DNA of 64,000 nucleotides from Sporofaciens musculi (GTDB taxonomy: Bacteria; Bacillota; Clostridia; Lachnospirales; Lachnospiraceae), in NCBI RefSeq assembly GCF_009830285.1, contig NZ_WUQX01000001.1:124001-188000 (forward strand). The letters run 5' to 3'. Below are positions 43,649-52,332 of the stretch, one piece after another; the stretch's first letter is position 1, and every line of letters starts with the position of its first letter. The notes under the pieces are model-generated. The model saw nothing but the letters and a program-made list of their open reading frames with translations. It was not told the DNA's origin and ran no database searches. Both the position numbers and the translations under genes were made by a program.

Positions 43649-44146
43649 ATTTTGCACCCGTCCGGCAGAAAGCCTTTTCCGCAATCGTGGAATTTTTCAG
43701 ATTTTGGGCTTTATTCCTGATTCGTGGACATACGGCACATGGTACAAAAATGTCATATGATATAGGCAGTTCATCGATGGATTATTCCAATCGAATGACC
43801 GGCCTGTATGGGATATGCTCCCCGGCGATGTAACGCAACGACTTCCGGCAGGGAAACGGAGGAACCCTGACCGGAACGAGCGTACCAAGGAGAGCGAAAC
43901 GCCGCCAAAGACGGGGGCAGGAACGACAGCAGAGGGAACCGGCAAAATGAACACCGAAACGATACCGAAACACAACAATTTCACGGGGCATAGTCTGCCC
44001 TGCCCGTAATACCAAGGGGGATTTTGGGGCGGCTCTACGGCTGTATTTCTTCTGAAAATCGCCCCGAAACGATACACAAAAAACCACTGCCCGCCCATTC
44101 CGGCTGTACCTGCTGAATCGGGCGGTTTTTCTATGGAGGAGGCACT
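43649..44146. other. Inner-element intergenic region
   Basis: About 500 bases with no gene I can support. A 64-codon plus-strand frame at 43815-44009 (Lys/Arg/Thr rich) has no ribosome site. The last part includes GGGCGG / CCGCCC-type repeats (about 44092-44120) and GGAGGAGG for the next gene. It could hold a transfer-related site, but I see no defined oriT motif. Confidence 0.4.
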
Positions 44147-44338
44147 ATGCCGAGAATGTCAAAGAAGTTGAAGAAAGAGCTTGCTTTCTTCCTGAACGAC
44201 CGGGGGCGCAGAAGCTACAACGGACTTTGCCGGAAATGCCAGCATGGGTGCAAGCAGAGTTTCCGGGCTGTCATTATCGACTGCCCCCACTACCTATCCA
44301 AACGAGCCAAAAGGAGGACACCATCCAATGAATTGTGA
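44147..44338 (+). CDS. Small Cys-containing protein of the inner element
   Basis: The 63-residue product starts at ATG 44147 six bases after GGAGGAGG. It has CRKCQHGCKQ and a later IDCPHYLSKRAKRR, a possible zinc-binding module, and a basic end. It overlaps the next gene and heads a five-gene run. The function is unknown. Confidence 0.68.
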   Translation: MPRMSKKLKKELAFFLNDRGRRSYNGLCRKCQHGCKQSFRAVIIDCPHYLSKRAKRRTPSNEL

Positions 44339-44666
44339 ATTTATGATAGCCAGTACGCCCCTGCCGCCCTATATGCCACTCCCAAAGGCAATGCTCCGGC
44401 TTCCGGTCAGCAACACGGCAAAGGTCATGTATGCCCGCCTGCTGGATGAAATCCTGACAAGGGGAACCGAGGACAGCAACGGGATTCTGTTCATCCGCTT
44501 CCCCGTCATGGAGATAGCGGCGGCACTCTCCCGAAGCCCCCAGACCTGCAAGCGTTCCCTGAATGAGTTAGAACAGGCGGGAATGATTATGCGTGTCCGT
44601 CAGGGAATCGGGGAGGTCAGCCACATCTATATCCTGCTCCCGAAGGAGGACGCTGCCCATGAATGA
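44328..44666 (+). CDS. RepA_N-type short replication protein or winged-helix regulator
   Basis: The 112-residue product starts at ATG 44328 behind AAGGAGGA and contains PLPPYMPLPKAMLRLPVSNT, AKVMYARLLDEILTRG and AAALSRSPQTCKRSLNELEQ. This matches the N-terminal winged-helix domain of RepA_N initiators without the C-terminal part. It may initiate replication of the excised circle or act as a regulator. It overlaps the neighbours on both sides. Confidence 0.75.
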   Translation: MNCEFMIASTPLPPYMPLPKAMLRLPVSNTAKVMYARLLDEILTRGTEDSNGILFIRFPVMEIAAALSRSPQTCKRSLNELEQAGMIMRVRQGIGEVSHIYILLPKEDAAHE

Positions 44667-44952
44667 GAAGCTGGAAAAACTGAATCAGGAGATTGAAAAG
44701 ACCGAAGCCAGACTGCGGCGGGCGCAGCATAAGGAGAAAATGCTGGAACACCAGATAAAGACCCTGAACCGGAAGGAACGGACGCACCGGCTCTGCACCA
44801 GAGGGGCAATGCTGGAAAGCCATCTCCCCCACCCGGAAGCCGTGACGGATGAACAGGTCAGCACCATTTTAAAAGTATTGTTCCACCGGAGCGACACCAA
44901 ATGTCTTTTGGAACAGGTTCTTGCAGAAAACCAGAAGGAGGATATGAAATGA
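44659..44952 (+). CDS. DUF3847-like coiled-coil protein
   Basis: The 97-residue product starts at ATG 44659 inside the end of the preceding gene, with GAAGGAGGA upstream. It is a coiled coil (NEKLEKLNQEIEKTEARLRR, AQHKEKMLEHQIKTLNRKER) followed by a domain with HPEAVTDEQVSTILKVLFHR. The family is common in mobilizable elements near mobA, possibly an accessory to the relaxase. Its stop overlaps the next ATG. Confidence 0.75.
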   Translation: MNEKLEKLNQEIEKTEARLRRAQHKEKMLEHQIKTLNRKERTHRLCTRGAMLESHLPHPEAVTDEQVSTILKVLFHRSDTKCLLEQVLAENQKEDMK

Positions 44953-45467
44953 AATTTTCAAAAAATGAGCTGAATGTTATTTGCCAAAATGCCGCACCGA
45001 CCAAGGCGGAAACTCTTGCAGGCATAAAAGAAATCGTATCGGTAACAGCGGATTTAATGACAAAGTTAATCATGGAGAACGCCATCCGAAGACTGGAACG
45101 AATACCAGAACCAGAGTGCAGCCAGTTTATTGCCAGTGTAAAAGCACAGTTCCCGACAGAACAAAACAACAATTCTATCCGTCAGCGGCTTGCGGCGGCA
45201 AAAGCACAGGAACAGATTTTACAGGGGCATGACCTGTCAGGAAAAGAACGGTTCCGCCCGGAAACCCGCCACATGATTATGGTGGAAGTACAGAAACAAT
45301 GCTTTGTTGGCTTTAAAGGGGAACGGTTCCGCTTTTATCTCTCCGATGAAGGCTACAGGAACGCAAAGCGCAGCGAGCAGGAGGGAGAAATCAAAATAAA
45401 AAGCCATGCCGCCGTTGTTGACGGAAAGCTCTATCCTGACAAGAAGCCCCGACAGCAGGAACGATAA
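44949..45467 (+). CDS. Conserved hypothetical protein of mobilizable elements
   Basis: The 172-residue product starts at ATG 44949, overlapping the previous stop, with AGGAGGA just upstream. It reads MKFSKNELNVICQNAAPTKA, a central PEPECSQFIASVKAQFPTEQ and an end rich in Arg/Lys (GYRNAKRSEQEGEIKIKSHA). No domain is recognised. Position in the run before mobA suggests a transfer or regulation role. Confidence 0.65.
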   Translation: MKFSKNELNVICQNAAPTKAETLAGIKEIVSVTADLMTKLIMENAIRRLERIPEPECSQFIASVKAQFPTEQNNNSIRQRLAAAKAQEQILQGHDLSGKERFRPETRHMIMVEVQKQCFVGFKGERFRFYLSDEGYRNAKRSEQEGEIKIKSHAAVVDGKLYPDKKPRQQER

Positions 45468-45875
45468 AAAGCCTGTTCCAGAATCAAAGCGCGCCAGGCG
45501 CGTTCTGATTTATACCGCTTATGGCACAATCGGTACGGCTGATTCCTGACTTCTAGATATTTCGCTTGCAATTTTTACTTCCAAAGTGACAAGCTGGAAA
45601 ATCTCCCTCTGAAAGAGGGCGCAATTATACACCACTTAGGGAAGTGGTGCATTGCGCCCTGCCGGGAGCGTCCTGCGGACAGCAGATGATTTCCACAGAT
45701 TTTCAATCTGCTCCAATCATCACAGGGGAAGCTACCCTTCCCCTGCGCTGGCTTTGCCAGCTACCCCTTTGTGGCTTTGCCACCCGGAAATCTTTCAGAA
45801 AGCGTATTCCATTTAGCAAGTTAAAGCTGTATAATAGTGCCAGCGATAAATCAGGATTTGAGAGGAGGAGTTTTT
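45468..45875. other. Highly structured region before mobA (candidate oriT or single-strand origin)
   Basis: No gene is seen. At least four strong hairpins lie here: 45616-45660 (two-part stem), 45725-45743 (GGGGAAG/CTTCCCC), 45748-45760 (CTGGC/GCCAG) and 45771-45783 (GTGGC/GCCAC), plus GCGCGCCAGGCGCG near 45488-45502. A TATAAT (45830-45835) and AGGAGGAG precede the LspA-like gene. Such clustered stems before a relaxase gene suit a transfer or lagging-strand origin. Confidence 0.45.
45616..45660 (+). other. Strong two-part hairpin
   Basis: AGGGCGCAAT (45616-45625) pairs perfectly with ATTGCGCCCT (45651-45660); CACCACTT (45630-45637) pairs with AAGTGGTG (45642-45649); loop AGGG. No T run follows, so it is not a simple terminator. 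Confidence 0.75.
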
Positions 45876-46383
45876 ATCATCAAACAGATTAAGCCATTTA
45901 TTATCCCTGTACTTTTTTGACATTGATAGACCAAACTATAAAAATAATTATATTAAAGTTATTTATGCAAGACGAGTTTGATATAATATTTCATTTGTTG
46001 CGATTTAACCCAGAACAAAATACAAATTTGTCATGGTTTGGAAATTTTGCTGATGTTTTTTCAAGTTCATTTCTTATGGTTGTTTTTAACATTCTTGCCA
46101 TTTATATTATTCTATCAGGATATTTATTGTATAGAGCAAAAACGAAGAAAACTAAATTTTCAGTGAAAATAATTTTAGTTTTTGGGTTGGCAGGTTGTTT
46201 GTGTAGCTTAATAGATAAAATTTTTGGGGAGGAAGTTTAGACTTTTTGCAGATACCAAACTTCTTTATTTTTGATATTAAGGACTGTTACCTTACAGTCG
46301 CAGGAATTATATTTGTTATCATCGGTATTTTACATAGTAAAGAAATAACCGTTAAAGAGTATTTGTACTTTTGTAGGAATAAA
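45876..46383 (+). pseudogene. LspA-like signal peptidase II, frameshifted
   Basis: LspA cleaves lipoprotein signal peptides in the membrane. Three frames joined by two single-base gains give an LspA-like protein: KPFIIPVLF|LTLIDQTIKIII (first shift in the T run near 45914), then membrane helices (FLMVVFNILAIYIILSGYLL, IILVFGLAGCLCSLIDK), then after TTTTTGGGG near 46231 the frame DFLQIPNFFIFDIKDCYLTV. The DQ near the start, the SLDF and the FDIKD correspond to family positions, including both catalytic Asp. AGGAGGAG precedes it, but the first codons are ATC, so the start is also unclear. As given it cannot make a full protein. Confidence 0.65.
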
Positions 46384-46531
46384 TTCAAATTGTAAAATTT
46401 AAGCTTATCAAACTGATAACTCATCAAAAACTAAATACCTGCCGCCCACCAGCGGCAACGCAAGCAGGAAACTGAAAAAAGGTATCCTGCTTTTTCTATG
46501 CCCGGAATCCGGGAGGAAGGAGGGCGCACAC

Positions 46532-48121
46532 TTGCCATGCCCGCACTGTAAAATCACCATCATTAAGCGGAGCAACAATGAATCCGCTGTTTCTGCCGCC
46601 GCCTACCAGAGCGGCGAAAAGCTGTTCTCTGAATACGACCAAGAGCAGAAATACTATCCCTACAAGAACGAAGTCACCCACAAAGAAATCATGCTCCCAC
46701 CCCATGTGCCGCCGGAGTTTGCAGACCGCAATACCTTATGGAACTCTGCCGAAGCACAGGAGAAACAATGGAACTCCCAGCTTGCCCGGAGGTTCGTGCT
46801 TGCCATCCCAAGGGAAATCCCGCCGGGACAGTACGCCGACCTTATCCGTGACTACTGCCGGGAGTTTTTCGTTTCCAAAGGCATGATTGCTGACTTTGCC
46901 ATCCACGACAAGGGGGATGGCAACCCTCACGCCCATATCCTGCTTACCATGCGGGCGATGGACGAAAAAGGGAAATGGCTTCCCAAGTGCCGCAAGGTAT
47001 ACGACCTCGACGGAAACGGCGAAAGAATCCGGCTCCCGTCCGGCAGATGGAAAAGCCACAAGGAGAACACCGTGGACTGGAACGACCAGAAGTACGCTGA
47101 AATCTGGCGGCAGGGATGGGCGGACACGGCTAACCGCTATCTGGAAGCAAACGACCGCCCGGAACGCCTTGACCTGCGCTCCTATGCCCGGCAAGGGATT
47201 GACCAAATCCCTACCGTCCACATGGGGCCTGCCGCCTGCCAGATGGAGAAGAAAGGAATCCAGACCAGCATCGGCAACCTGAACCGGGACATCAGAGCCG
47301 CCAACTCCCTCATGCAGTCCATCCGCCAGATGGTGCGCCACTTAAAAGGCTGGATTGCCGACTTAAAGGAGAAAAAAGCCGCTCTGATGGAAGCGTTGGA
47401 ACAGACGAAGGAGCCGACCATATCGGAGCTGCTCTCACAGTATTTAGAACTGCGGAGCGGACAGCGTGCCGACTGGACTTCCAGAGGGAAGCTCAAGGGC
47501 ACAGTTGCCGACTTCAACAAGGTACAGGCGGCTATGGATTTTCTGCGGAAAAAAGAAATCTCCACCGTAGAGAGCCTTGACACCCGGCTGGATGAAATCA
47601 GCCAGACCGCCGTTTCTGTCATGGCGAGCGTGAAAAAAAGCGAGAAGCGCATCAAAGCCATCAACACCATGCTGTCCTACATTGACAAATACGAAGCGGG
47701 CAAGCCAGTCCATAAGGAGTATGCCGCTATCGGCTGGAAGAAGAAAAAAGAGCAGTTTGCGGAGAGCCACCGGGAGGAACTGGACGCTTACTATGCCGCT
47801 ATCCGGTATTTGAAAGCCAACCTGAAAGGCAATACCTACTCCCGCAAAGATTTGGAAGCGGAACGGGAACAGCTTGCTTCTGCCCTGCCGGAACAGGGGG
47901 AGGAGCTGGAAGCGGTGCAGGCAGATGTAAAAGTTCTGCGGGATGTGCGCCGCTGGCTCAATCAGGTATTGCCGTCCGAGCAGTACCGCCAGACCGCCGA
48001 GCCGGGGAAGAAACCGTCCGTACAGGGGAACCTGAAAGGGCGGCAGGAACGCATCCGGCAGGAGAAGGCAGAGAAACGCCAGCCGCCCCGGACACAGAAA
48101 CAACAGAATATGGAACTTTAA
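46532..48121 (+). CDS. mobA: MobA/MobL-family relaxase (MOBQ-like)
   Basis: The relaxase nicks oriT and leads the strand into the channel. The 529-residue product starts at TTG 46532 behind AAGGAGGG. The N-terminal domain has the tyrosine-containing region AAAYQSGEKLFSEYDQEQKY and the metal-binding HDKGDGNPHAHILLT near residues 123-137 (three-His type). The C-terminal half is a long coiled coil (LKEKKAALMEALEQ, LEAEREQLASALPEQGEELE). Length and layout are normal for mobilizable elements. It is intact, unlike several neighbours. Confidence 0.92.
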   Translation: MPCPHCKITIIKRSNNESAVSAAAYQSGEKLFSEYDQEQKYYPYKNEVTHKEIMLPPHVPPEFADRNTLWNSAEAQEKQWNSQLARRFVLAIPREIPPGQYADLIRDYCREFFVSKGMIADFAIHDKGDGNPHAHILLTMRAMDEKGKWLPKCRKVYDLDGNGERIRLPSGRWKSHKENTVDWNDQKYAEIWRQGWADTANRYLEANDRPERLDLRSYARQGIDQIPTVHMGPAACQMEKKGIQTSIGNLNRDIRAANSLMQSIRQMVRHLKGWIADLKEKKAALMEALEQTKEPTISELLSQYLELRSGQRADWTSRGKLKGTVADFNKVQAAMDFLRKKEISTVESLDTRLDEISQTAVSVMASVKKSEKRIKAINTMLSYIDKYEAGKPVHKEYAAIGWKKKKEQFAESHREELDAYYAAIRYLKANLKGNTYSRKDLEAEREQLASALPEQGEELEAVQADVKVLRDVRRWLNQVLPSEQYRQTAEPGKKPSVQGNLKGRQERIRQEKAEKRQPPRTQKQQNMEL

Positions 48122-48191
48122 ACAGGCACTTGTTTTGTGATTGGAAACCGCAGACAAGTGCCTTTTATTTTGAACTGGAAAGATTTACAGA

Positions 48192-48222
48192 CAACGTGAG
48201 CGACATTGTGTCGCCCACGTTG
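48192..48222. promoter_or_regulatory. 31-nt palindrome with the same GCGACA core
   Basis: CAACGTG A GCGACA is followed by TTG and TGTCGC C CACGTTG, a near-perfect 31-base palindrome centred at 48207. The inner GCGACA..TGTCGC matches the ICE 25-nt sites but the flanks differ. It lies about 25 bases before the ribosome site of the CHC2 gene, so it may be an operator of the inner element. Confidence 0.65.
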
Positions 48223-48244
48223 GGATTATCAGGAGGAACGCCTA

Positions 48245-48892
48245 TTGAACGTATTTGAAGCCGTGAAGCAGTCCGTCACCACAAGGCAGGCTGCGGAGCG
48301 TTATGGAATTAAAGTGAACAGAAATGGGATGTGCGTCTGCCCGTTCCACAACGACAGGAACCCAAGCATGAAGGTTGACCGCCGCTTTTACTGTTTCGGC
48401 TGCGGAGCCACCGGGGACGTGATTGACTTTGTTTCCCGGCTCCACGGTATCGGCAGTAAAGAAGCCGCCCTCATGCTGGCGCAGGACTTCTCCATCCCTT
48501 ATGAGGACGGGAGGAACGCCGGGAAGCCGCCCATCCGTCCACGCCTGCGGAGGGAAACCGAGGAACAGAAATTTAAGCGCATGGAGCGGCACTGTTTCCG
48601 GGTGCTGTCCGACTATTACCATCTCCTGCGCCGCTGGAAGGAGGAATATGCCCCACGGCAGCCCGATGAAGCATGGAATCCCCGGTTTGTGGAAGCCCTG
48701 CAGAACATGAGCCGGGTGGAATACCTGATGGACGTGCTTCTCTCCGGGGACATTCAGGAGCGGGCAGCCCTTATTACAGGACACGGAAAGGAAGTGAGGA
48801 ACCTTGAAAGACGAATGGCAGAATTTACCGCCCCAGATACGGCAGGAAATAGCGAACATGGCAGACAGCGCCGAGCCGCCCCGGAGCGTTGA
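48245..48892 (+). CDS. CHC2 zinc-finger primase-like protein
   Basis: The 215-residue product starts at TTG 48245 behind AGGAGGA. It has the DnaG-type zinc finger MCVCPFHNDRNPSMKVDRRF then YCFGCGATGDVIDFVSRLHG, so a CHC2 fold that binds single-stranded DNA. The primase catalytic (Toprim) domain is absent; the rest is helical (MERHCFRVLSDYYHLLRRWK). It overlaps the VapE-like gene by 89 bases. Together they probably prime or unwind the element's DNA after transfer. Confidence 0.88.
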   Translation: MNVFEAVKQSVTTRQAAERYGIKVNRNGMCVCPFHNDRNPSMKVDRRFYCFGCGATGDVIDFVSRLHGIGSKEAALMLAQDFSIPYEDGRNAGKPPIRPRLRRETEEQKFKRMERHCFRVLSDYYHLLRRWKEEYAPRQPDEAWNPRFVEALQNMSRVEYLMDVLLSGDIQERAALITGHGKEVRNLERRMAEFTAPDTAGNSEHGRQRRAAPER

Positions 48893-50291
48893 GGAAGTCA
48901 AGGCCATGCTGGAAACCACCGAGAAAGGCGGCTTCCGCAACAGCATCCGCAACTGCCTGACCGTGTTCCAGTGCGACCCGCTCCTGTCCGGGGCGGTTGC
49001 CTATAACCTGCTGACCGACCGCACCGATATTTTAAAGCCCATCGGTTACAAAAGACCCCAAAACAGCCCCATGACCGACACGGACATGAAATATATCCGG
49101 CTGTATCTGGAAGAAACTTACGGCCTGACAAGCGAAAAGAAGATACAGGACGCCGCCGACCTTGCCGCCAATGAGAACAGTTACCACCCTGTCCGGGAGT
49201 ATCTGAACAGCCTGACATGGGACGGAACCGGGCGGGTGCGCTTCTGTCTGCGGCATTTTTTAGGGGCAGACACAGACCAGTACACCTATGAAGCCCTGCG
49301 CCTGTTTTTGTTGGGAGCCATCCACCGGGCATTTTTCCCCGGCTGTAAATTTGAGGTCATGCTCTGTCTGGTGGGCGGGCAGGGAGCCGGGAAGTCCACC
49401 TTCTTCCGTCTGCTGGCAGTCAAAGACGAGTGGTTTTCGGACGATTTGCGGAAGCTTGACGATGACAATGTATACCGGAAGCTGCAAGGTCACTGGATAA
49501 TCGAAATGTCGGAGATGATTGCCACCGCAAATGCAAAGAGCATAGAGGAAATCAAGTCCTTTTTGAGCCGTCAGAAGGAAGTCTACAAGATACCCTACGA
49601 AACCCACCCGGCAGACCGCCCAAGGCAGTGTGTGTTCGGCGGCACATCCAACGCCCTTGACTTCCTGCCCCTTGACCGCTCCGGCAACCGCCGCTTTATC
49701 CCCATACAAGTATGCCCGGAACAGGCGGAAACGCACATTTTAGAGGACGAACCCGCTTCCAGAGCCTATATCAGCCAGGTGTGGGCAGAAGCGATGGAGA
49801 TTTACAAAAGCGGCAGATGGAAGCTGACATTCAGCCCGGAAATGGTGCGCCACCTAAAGGAACGCCAGCGGGACTTCATGCCGGAGGACACCAAGGCCGG
49901 GATGATTCAGGCTTTCCTTGACAGCTACCCCGGCGATACCGTCTGCTCCAAACAGCTTTACAAAGAAGCCCTGAACCACTCCTTTGACGAGCCGAAACAA
50001 TGGGAAATCCGGGAAATCAACGAGATAATGAACCAGTGCGTCACCGGCTGGAATTATTTCTCCAACCCCGGATGTTCGCCGGGTACGGCAGGCAGAAGGG
50101 ATGGGAACGGGAGCAACCGGCAACGGACATCAGCAACGGGCGTGGAAAAACCCCGGAGGGATTTACGCCAGTGCCGGAGCAAATGGAGCTTCCCTTCTGA
50201 AAAAAACCGGCAAATAACAGCCCAATGCTATCCCGTTGCACACTTCGTTGCTATCCCGTTGCCGGGCCGGTTGCCGGGCAAAATCCCGTAA
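48804..50291 (+). CDS. VapE-like superfamily 3-type helicase, C-terminus frameshifted
   Basis: Virulence-associated E-like proteins are P-loop ATPases of mobile elements, probably replicative helicases. The product starts at TTG 48804. Visible are Walker A GGQGAGKSTFFR near residue 191, MSEMIATANAKSIEEIKSFL and the arginine-finger segment DRSGNRRFIPIQ. Up to about residue 418 (TGWNYFSNP) it looks normal. After CCCC at 50067 the expected end (RMFAGYGRQKGWERE...PEQMELPF) lies in another frame stopping at 50200, while the open frame runs to 50291 with unrelated sequence. One missing C explains it; function may survive because only about 45 residues change. Confidence 0.85.
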   Translation: MKDEWQNLPPQIRQEIANMADSAEPPRSVEEVKAMLETTEKGGFRNSIRNCLTVFQCDPLLSGAVAYNLLTDRTDILKPIGYKRPQNSPMTDTDMKYIRLYLEETYGLTSEKKIQDAADLAANENSYHPVREYLNSLTWDGTGRVRFCLRHFLGADTDQYTYEALRLFLLGAIHRAFFPGCKFEVMLCLVGGQGAGKSTFFRLLAVKDEWFSDDLRKLDDDNVYRKLQGHWIIEMSEMIATANAKSIEEIKSFLSRQKEVYKIPYETHPADRPRQCVFGGTSNALDFLPLDRSGNRRFIPIQVCPEQAETHILEDEPASRAYISQVWAEAMEIYKSGRWKLTFSPEMVRHLKERQRDFMPEDTKAGMIQAFLDSYPGDTVCSKQLYKEALNHSFDEPKQWEIREINEIMNQCVTGWNYFSNPGCSPGTAGRRDGNGSNRQRTSATGVEKPRRDLRQCRSKWSFPSEKNRQITAQCYPVAHFVAIPLPGRLPGKIP

Positions 50292-50463
50292 CTGCGGGCT
50301 TTTCTCCCCTTTAACAACCAAAGCAACAGAAAAATAAAAGAAAAAGTATAAAATACCCCAACCGCCAGACAAGGATTAGTTCCAAGGTTTTTTGAAGCCC
50401 GTTGCCGGACTTCGTTGCCGACCGTCCCTGTCTGGCCTTTTCATGTATGGAGGACAACTGCCT

Positions 50464-50661
50464 ATGGCGAAAAATAAAACAGAGATTCATGTCACCACAG
50501 TATTTGACGGTGAGCTGGACGCTACGGACGTTTTCGTGAGCCTCATCGCACAGAAACACAGCAGAAAAACAGATAAAGAATATCTTGCTAAACCACAAGA
50601 AATAGGGTATAATAAAGATGAGGTTCCAAGTGACCGTGTTCCGTCTGGATTGTGCGGGTAA
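50464..50661 (+). CDS. Small conserved protein preceding the recombinase
   Basis: The 65-residue product starts at ATG 50464 behind GGAGGACAA. It reads MAKNKTEIHVTTVFDGELDA and ends DKDEVPSDRVPSGLCG-like (NKDEVPSDRVPSGLCG). Small TnpW-like ORFs of this type often precede large serine recombinases in clostridial elements. It ends seven bases before the recombinase start, so they are likely co-expressed; a role as a recombination factor is a guess. Confidence 0.65.
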   Translation: MAKNKTEIHVTTVFDGELDATDVFVSLIAQKHSRKTDKEYLAKPQEIGYNKDEVPSDRVPSGLCG

Positions 50662-50667
50662 ACGGTT

Positions 50668-52332
50668 ATGATGAACGCAATGGAATATACAGGGATGGAC
50701 ACACTTCTTGCCGGGAGCTTCCGGGCAGCTATCTATTGCAGGCTGTCCAAGGACGACGACCTTGACGGGACGAGCGCCAGTATCGAGAACCAGCGGGATA
50801 TGCTGGAAAAGTTCTGCCAGAAGCAGGGATGGGAGGTTACGGCAGTCTATCAGGACGACGGCTTCACCGGCCTGAACATGGAACGCCCCGACCTGAAACG
50901 GATGTTGAAAGCCATTGAGCGGAAACAGATAAACCTTGTGATTACAAAGGATTTATCGAGGTTAGGACGGAACTACTTGCAGACCGGGCAGCTTATCGAG
51001 GACTTCTTCCCAAGAAACGGTGTGCGCTACATCGCCATGAATGACGGTATCGACACCATGCGGGACAACAACGACATTGCGCCCTTTAAAAATATCCTGA
51101 ATGAGATGTACAGCAAGGATATTTCCAAGAAAGTCCATTCTTCCTATGTGCTGAAGGCGCAGAAAGGCCAGTTCACCGGCTGTATCGCCCCGTTTGGCTA
51201 CAAGAAAGACCCGGAGGACAAGAACCACCTTCTCATTGACGGGGAAACCGCCCCGGTTGTCCGGCTGATTTTCGGATATGCGCTGGACGGCCACGGCCCC
51301 AACTACATCCGGCGCAGGCTGGAGGAAGAAAAGCACCCCTGCCCGACATGGTGGAACCGGAAGCGGGGACACCGGAACATCCGCACCAAATGGGAAAAGA
51401 AAGACCCGGAAAACGGGCGGTACGTCTGGGACTTCTCCGTGATTAAGGAAATCCTGATGAACCCCGTCTACACCGGCGCAATCGCTTCCCAAAAGACCGA
51501 GTACCGCTTTAAAATCGGCACTATCCGGGATAAGAAGCCGGAGGACTGGATTGTGGTGGAGGGGACGCATGAGCCGCTGGTGGACAAAAAGGACTTTGCG
51601 ATTGTGCAGGAAAAACTGAAATCCCGCCAGCGACCGGGCAAATCCGGGGAAATCAACCTCTTTGCAGGGCTGATAAAATGTGGGGAGTGCGGAAAGGCTC
51701 TCACCATCCGCACCACGCATGAGAAGTTCCCGAAGCGGATTTTCTCCTGTAAGACCTACAATGCCTATGGGAAGCAGCACTGCACACAGCACCGGGTTGA
51801 ATTTGACACGCTCTATTCTCTTGTGCTGAACAAAATCCGGGAGTGCGCCACCGCTGCCCTGACCGACAGCGAAGCGGTGGCCGGACGGCTGACCGACACC
51901 TGCCAGGCCGAGCAGAAAGACCAGCGGGAAGCGATGGAGCGCACCCTTGCCAAAGACGAAGAACGGATTGAAGTGCTGGAAAAGATGGTATTGCGGCTCT
52001 ATGAGGACATGGTAGCCGGACGAATCACAGAAGAAAACTTCAATCTCCTGCTGGAAAAGACACAGAAGGAACAGGCGGAATTAAAGGCTAAAGTTGAGAA
52101 AGGCAGGAAACACCTTGCCAATGAAATCCGGCTTGCCGTGGACGCAAGGCAGTGGGTGGAATCCATACAGGAATACCGGGACATCACCGAACTGGACGCT
52201 TCCATCCTGAACCGCCTGATTAAAGAAATCGTTGTCCATGAAACCATAGACAGCGACAAAACAAGACACATTTCTATCGAAATTCATTTTAATCTCAAAC
52301 CCATACCGGAAGTGGAGCAGGTCACAGGCTGA
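50668..52332 (+). CDS. Large serine recombinase (TndX/TnpX-like)
   Basis: It catalyses excision and integration of the inner element. The 554-residue protein has the resolvase domain with catalytic Ser27 in AAIYCRLSKDDD, the conserved TKDLSRLGRNYLQ, the recombinase domain (PFGYKKDPEDKNHLLIDGET), a zinc ribbon with CGECGKALTI...FSCKTY, and a coiled-coil end (EERIEVLEKMVLRLYEDM). It is intact. It ends about 105 bases from the right junction in maff2, the usual position. Confidence 0.96.
   Translation: MMNAMEYTGMDTLLAGSFRAAIYCRLSKDDDLDGTSASIENQRDMLEKFCQKQGWEVTAVYQDDGFTGLNMERPDLKRMLKAIERKQINLVITKDLSRLGRNYLQTGQLIEDFFPRNGVRYIAMNDGIDTMRDNNDIAPFKNILNEMYSKDISKKVHSSYVLKAQKGQFTGCIAPFGYKKDPEDKNHLLIDGETAPVVRLIFGYALDGHGPNYIRRRLEEEKHPCPTWWNRKRGHRNIRTKWEKKDPENGRYVWDFSVIKEILMNPVYTGAIASQKTEYRFKIGTIRDKKPEDWIVVEGTHEPLVDKKDFAIVQEKLKSRQRPGKSGEINLFAGLIKCGECGKALTIRTTHEKFPKRIFSCKTYNAYGKQHCTQHRVEFDTLYSLVLNKIRECATAALTDSEAVAGRLTDTCQAEQKDQREAMERTLAKDEERIEVLEKMVLRLYEDMVAGRITEENFNLLLEKTQKEQAELKAKVEKGRKHLANEIRLAVDARQWVESIQEYRDITELDASILNRLIKEIVVHETIDSDKTRHISIEIHFNLKPIPEVEQVTG

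Noticed and set aside
43815..44009. 64-codon ORF in the inner element gap
   Set aside because: No ribosome site, compositionally biased; kept only as a remark in the region entry.
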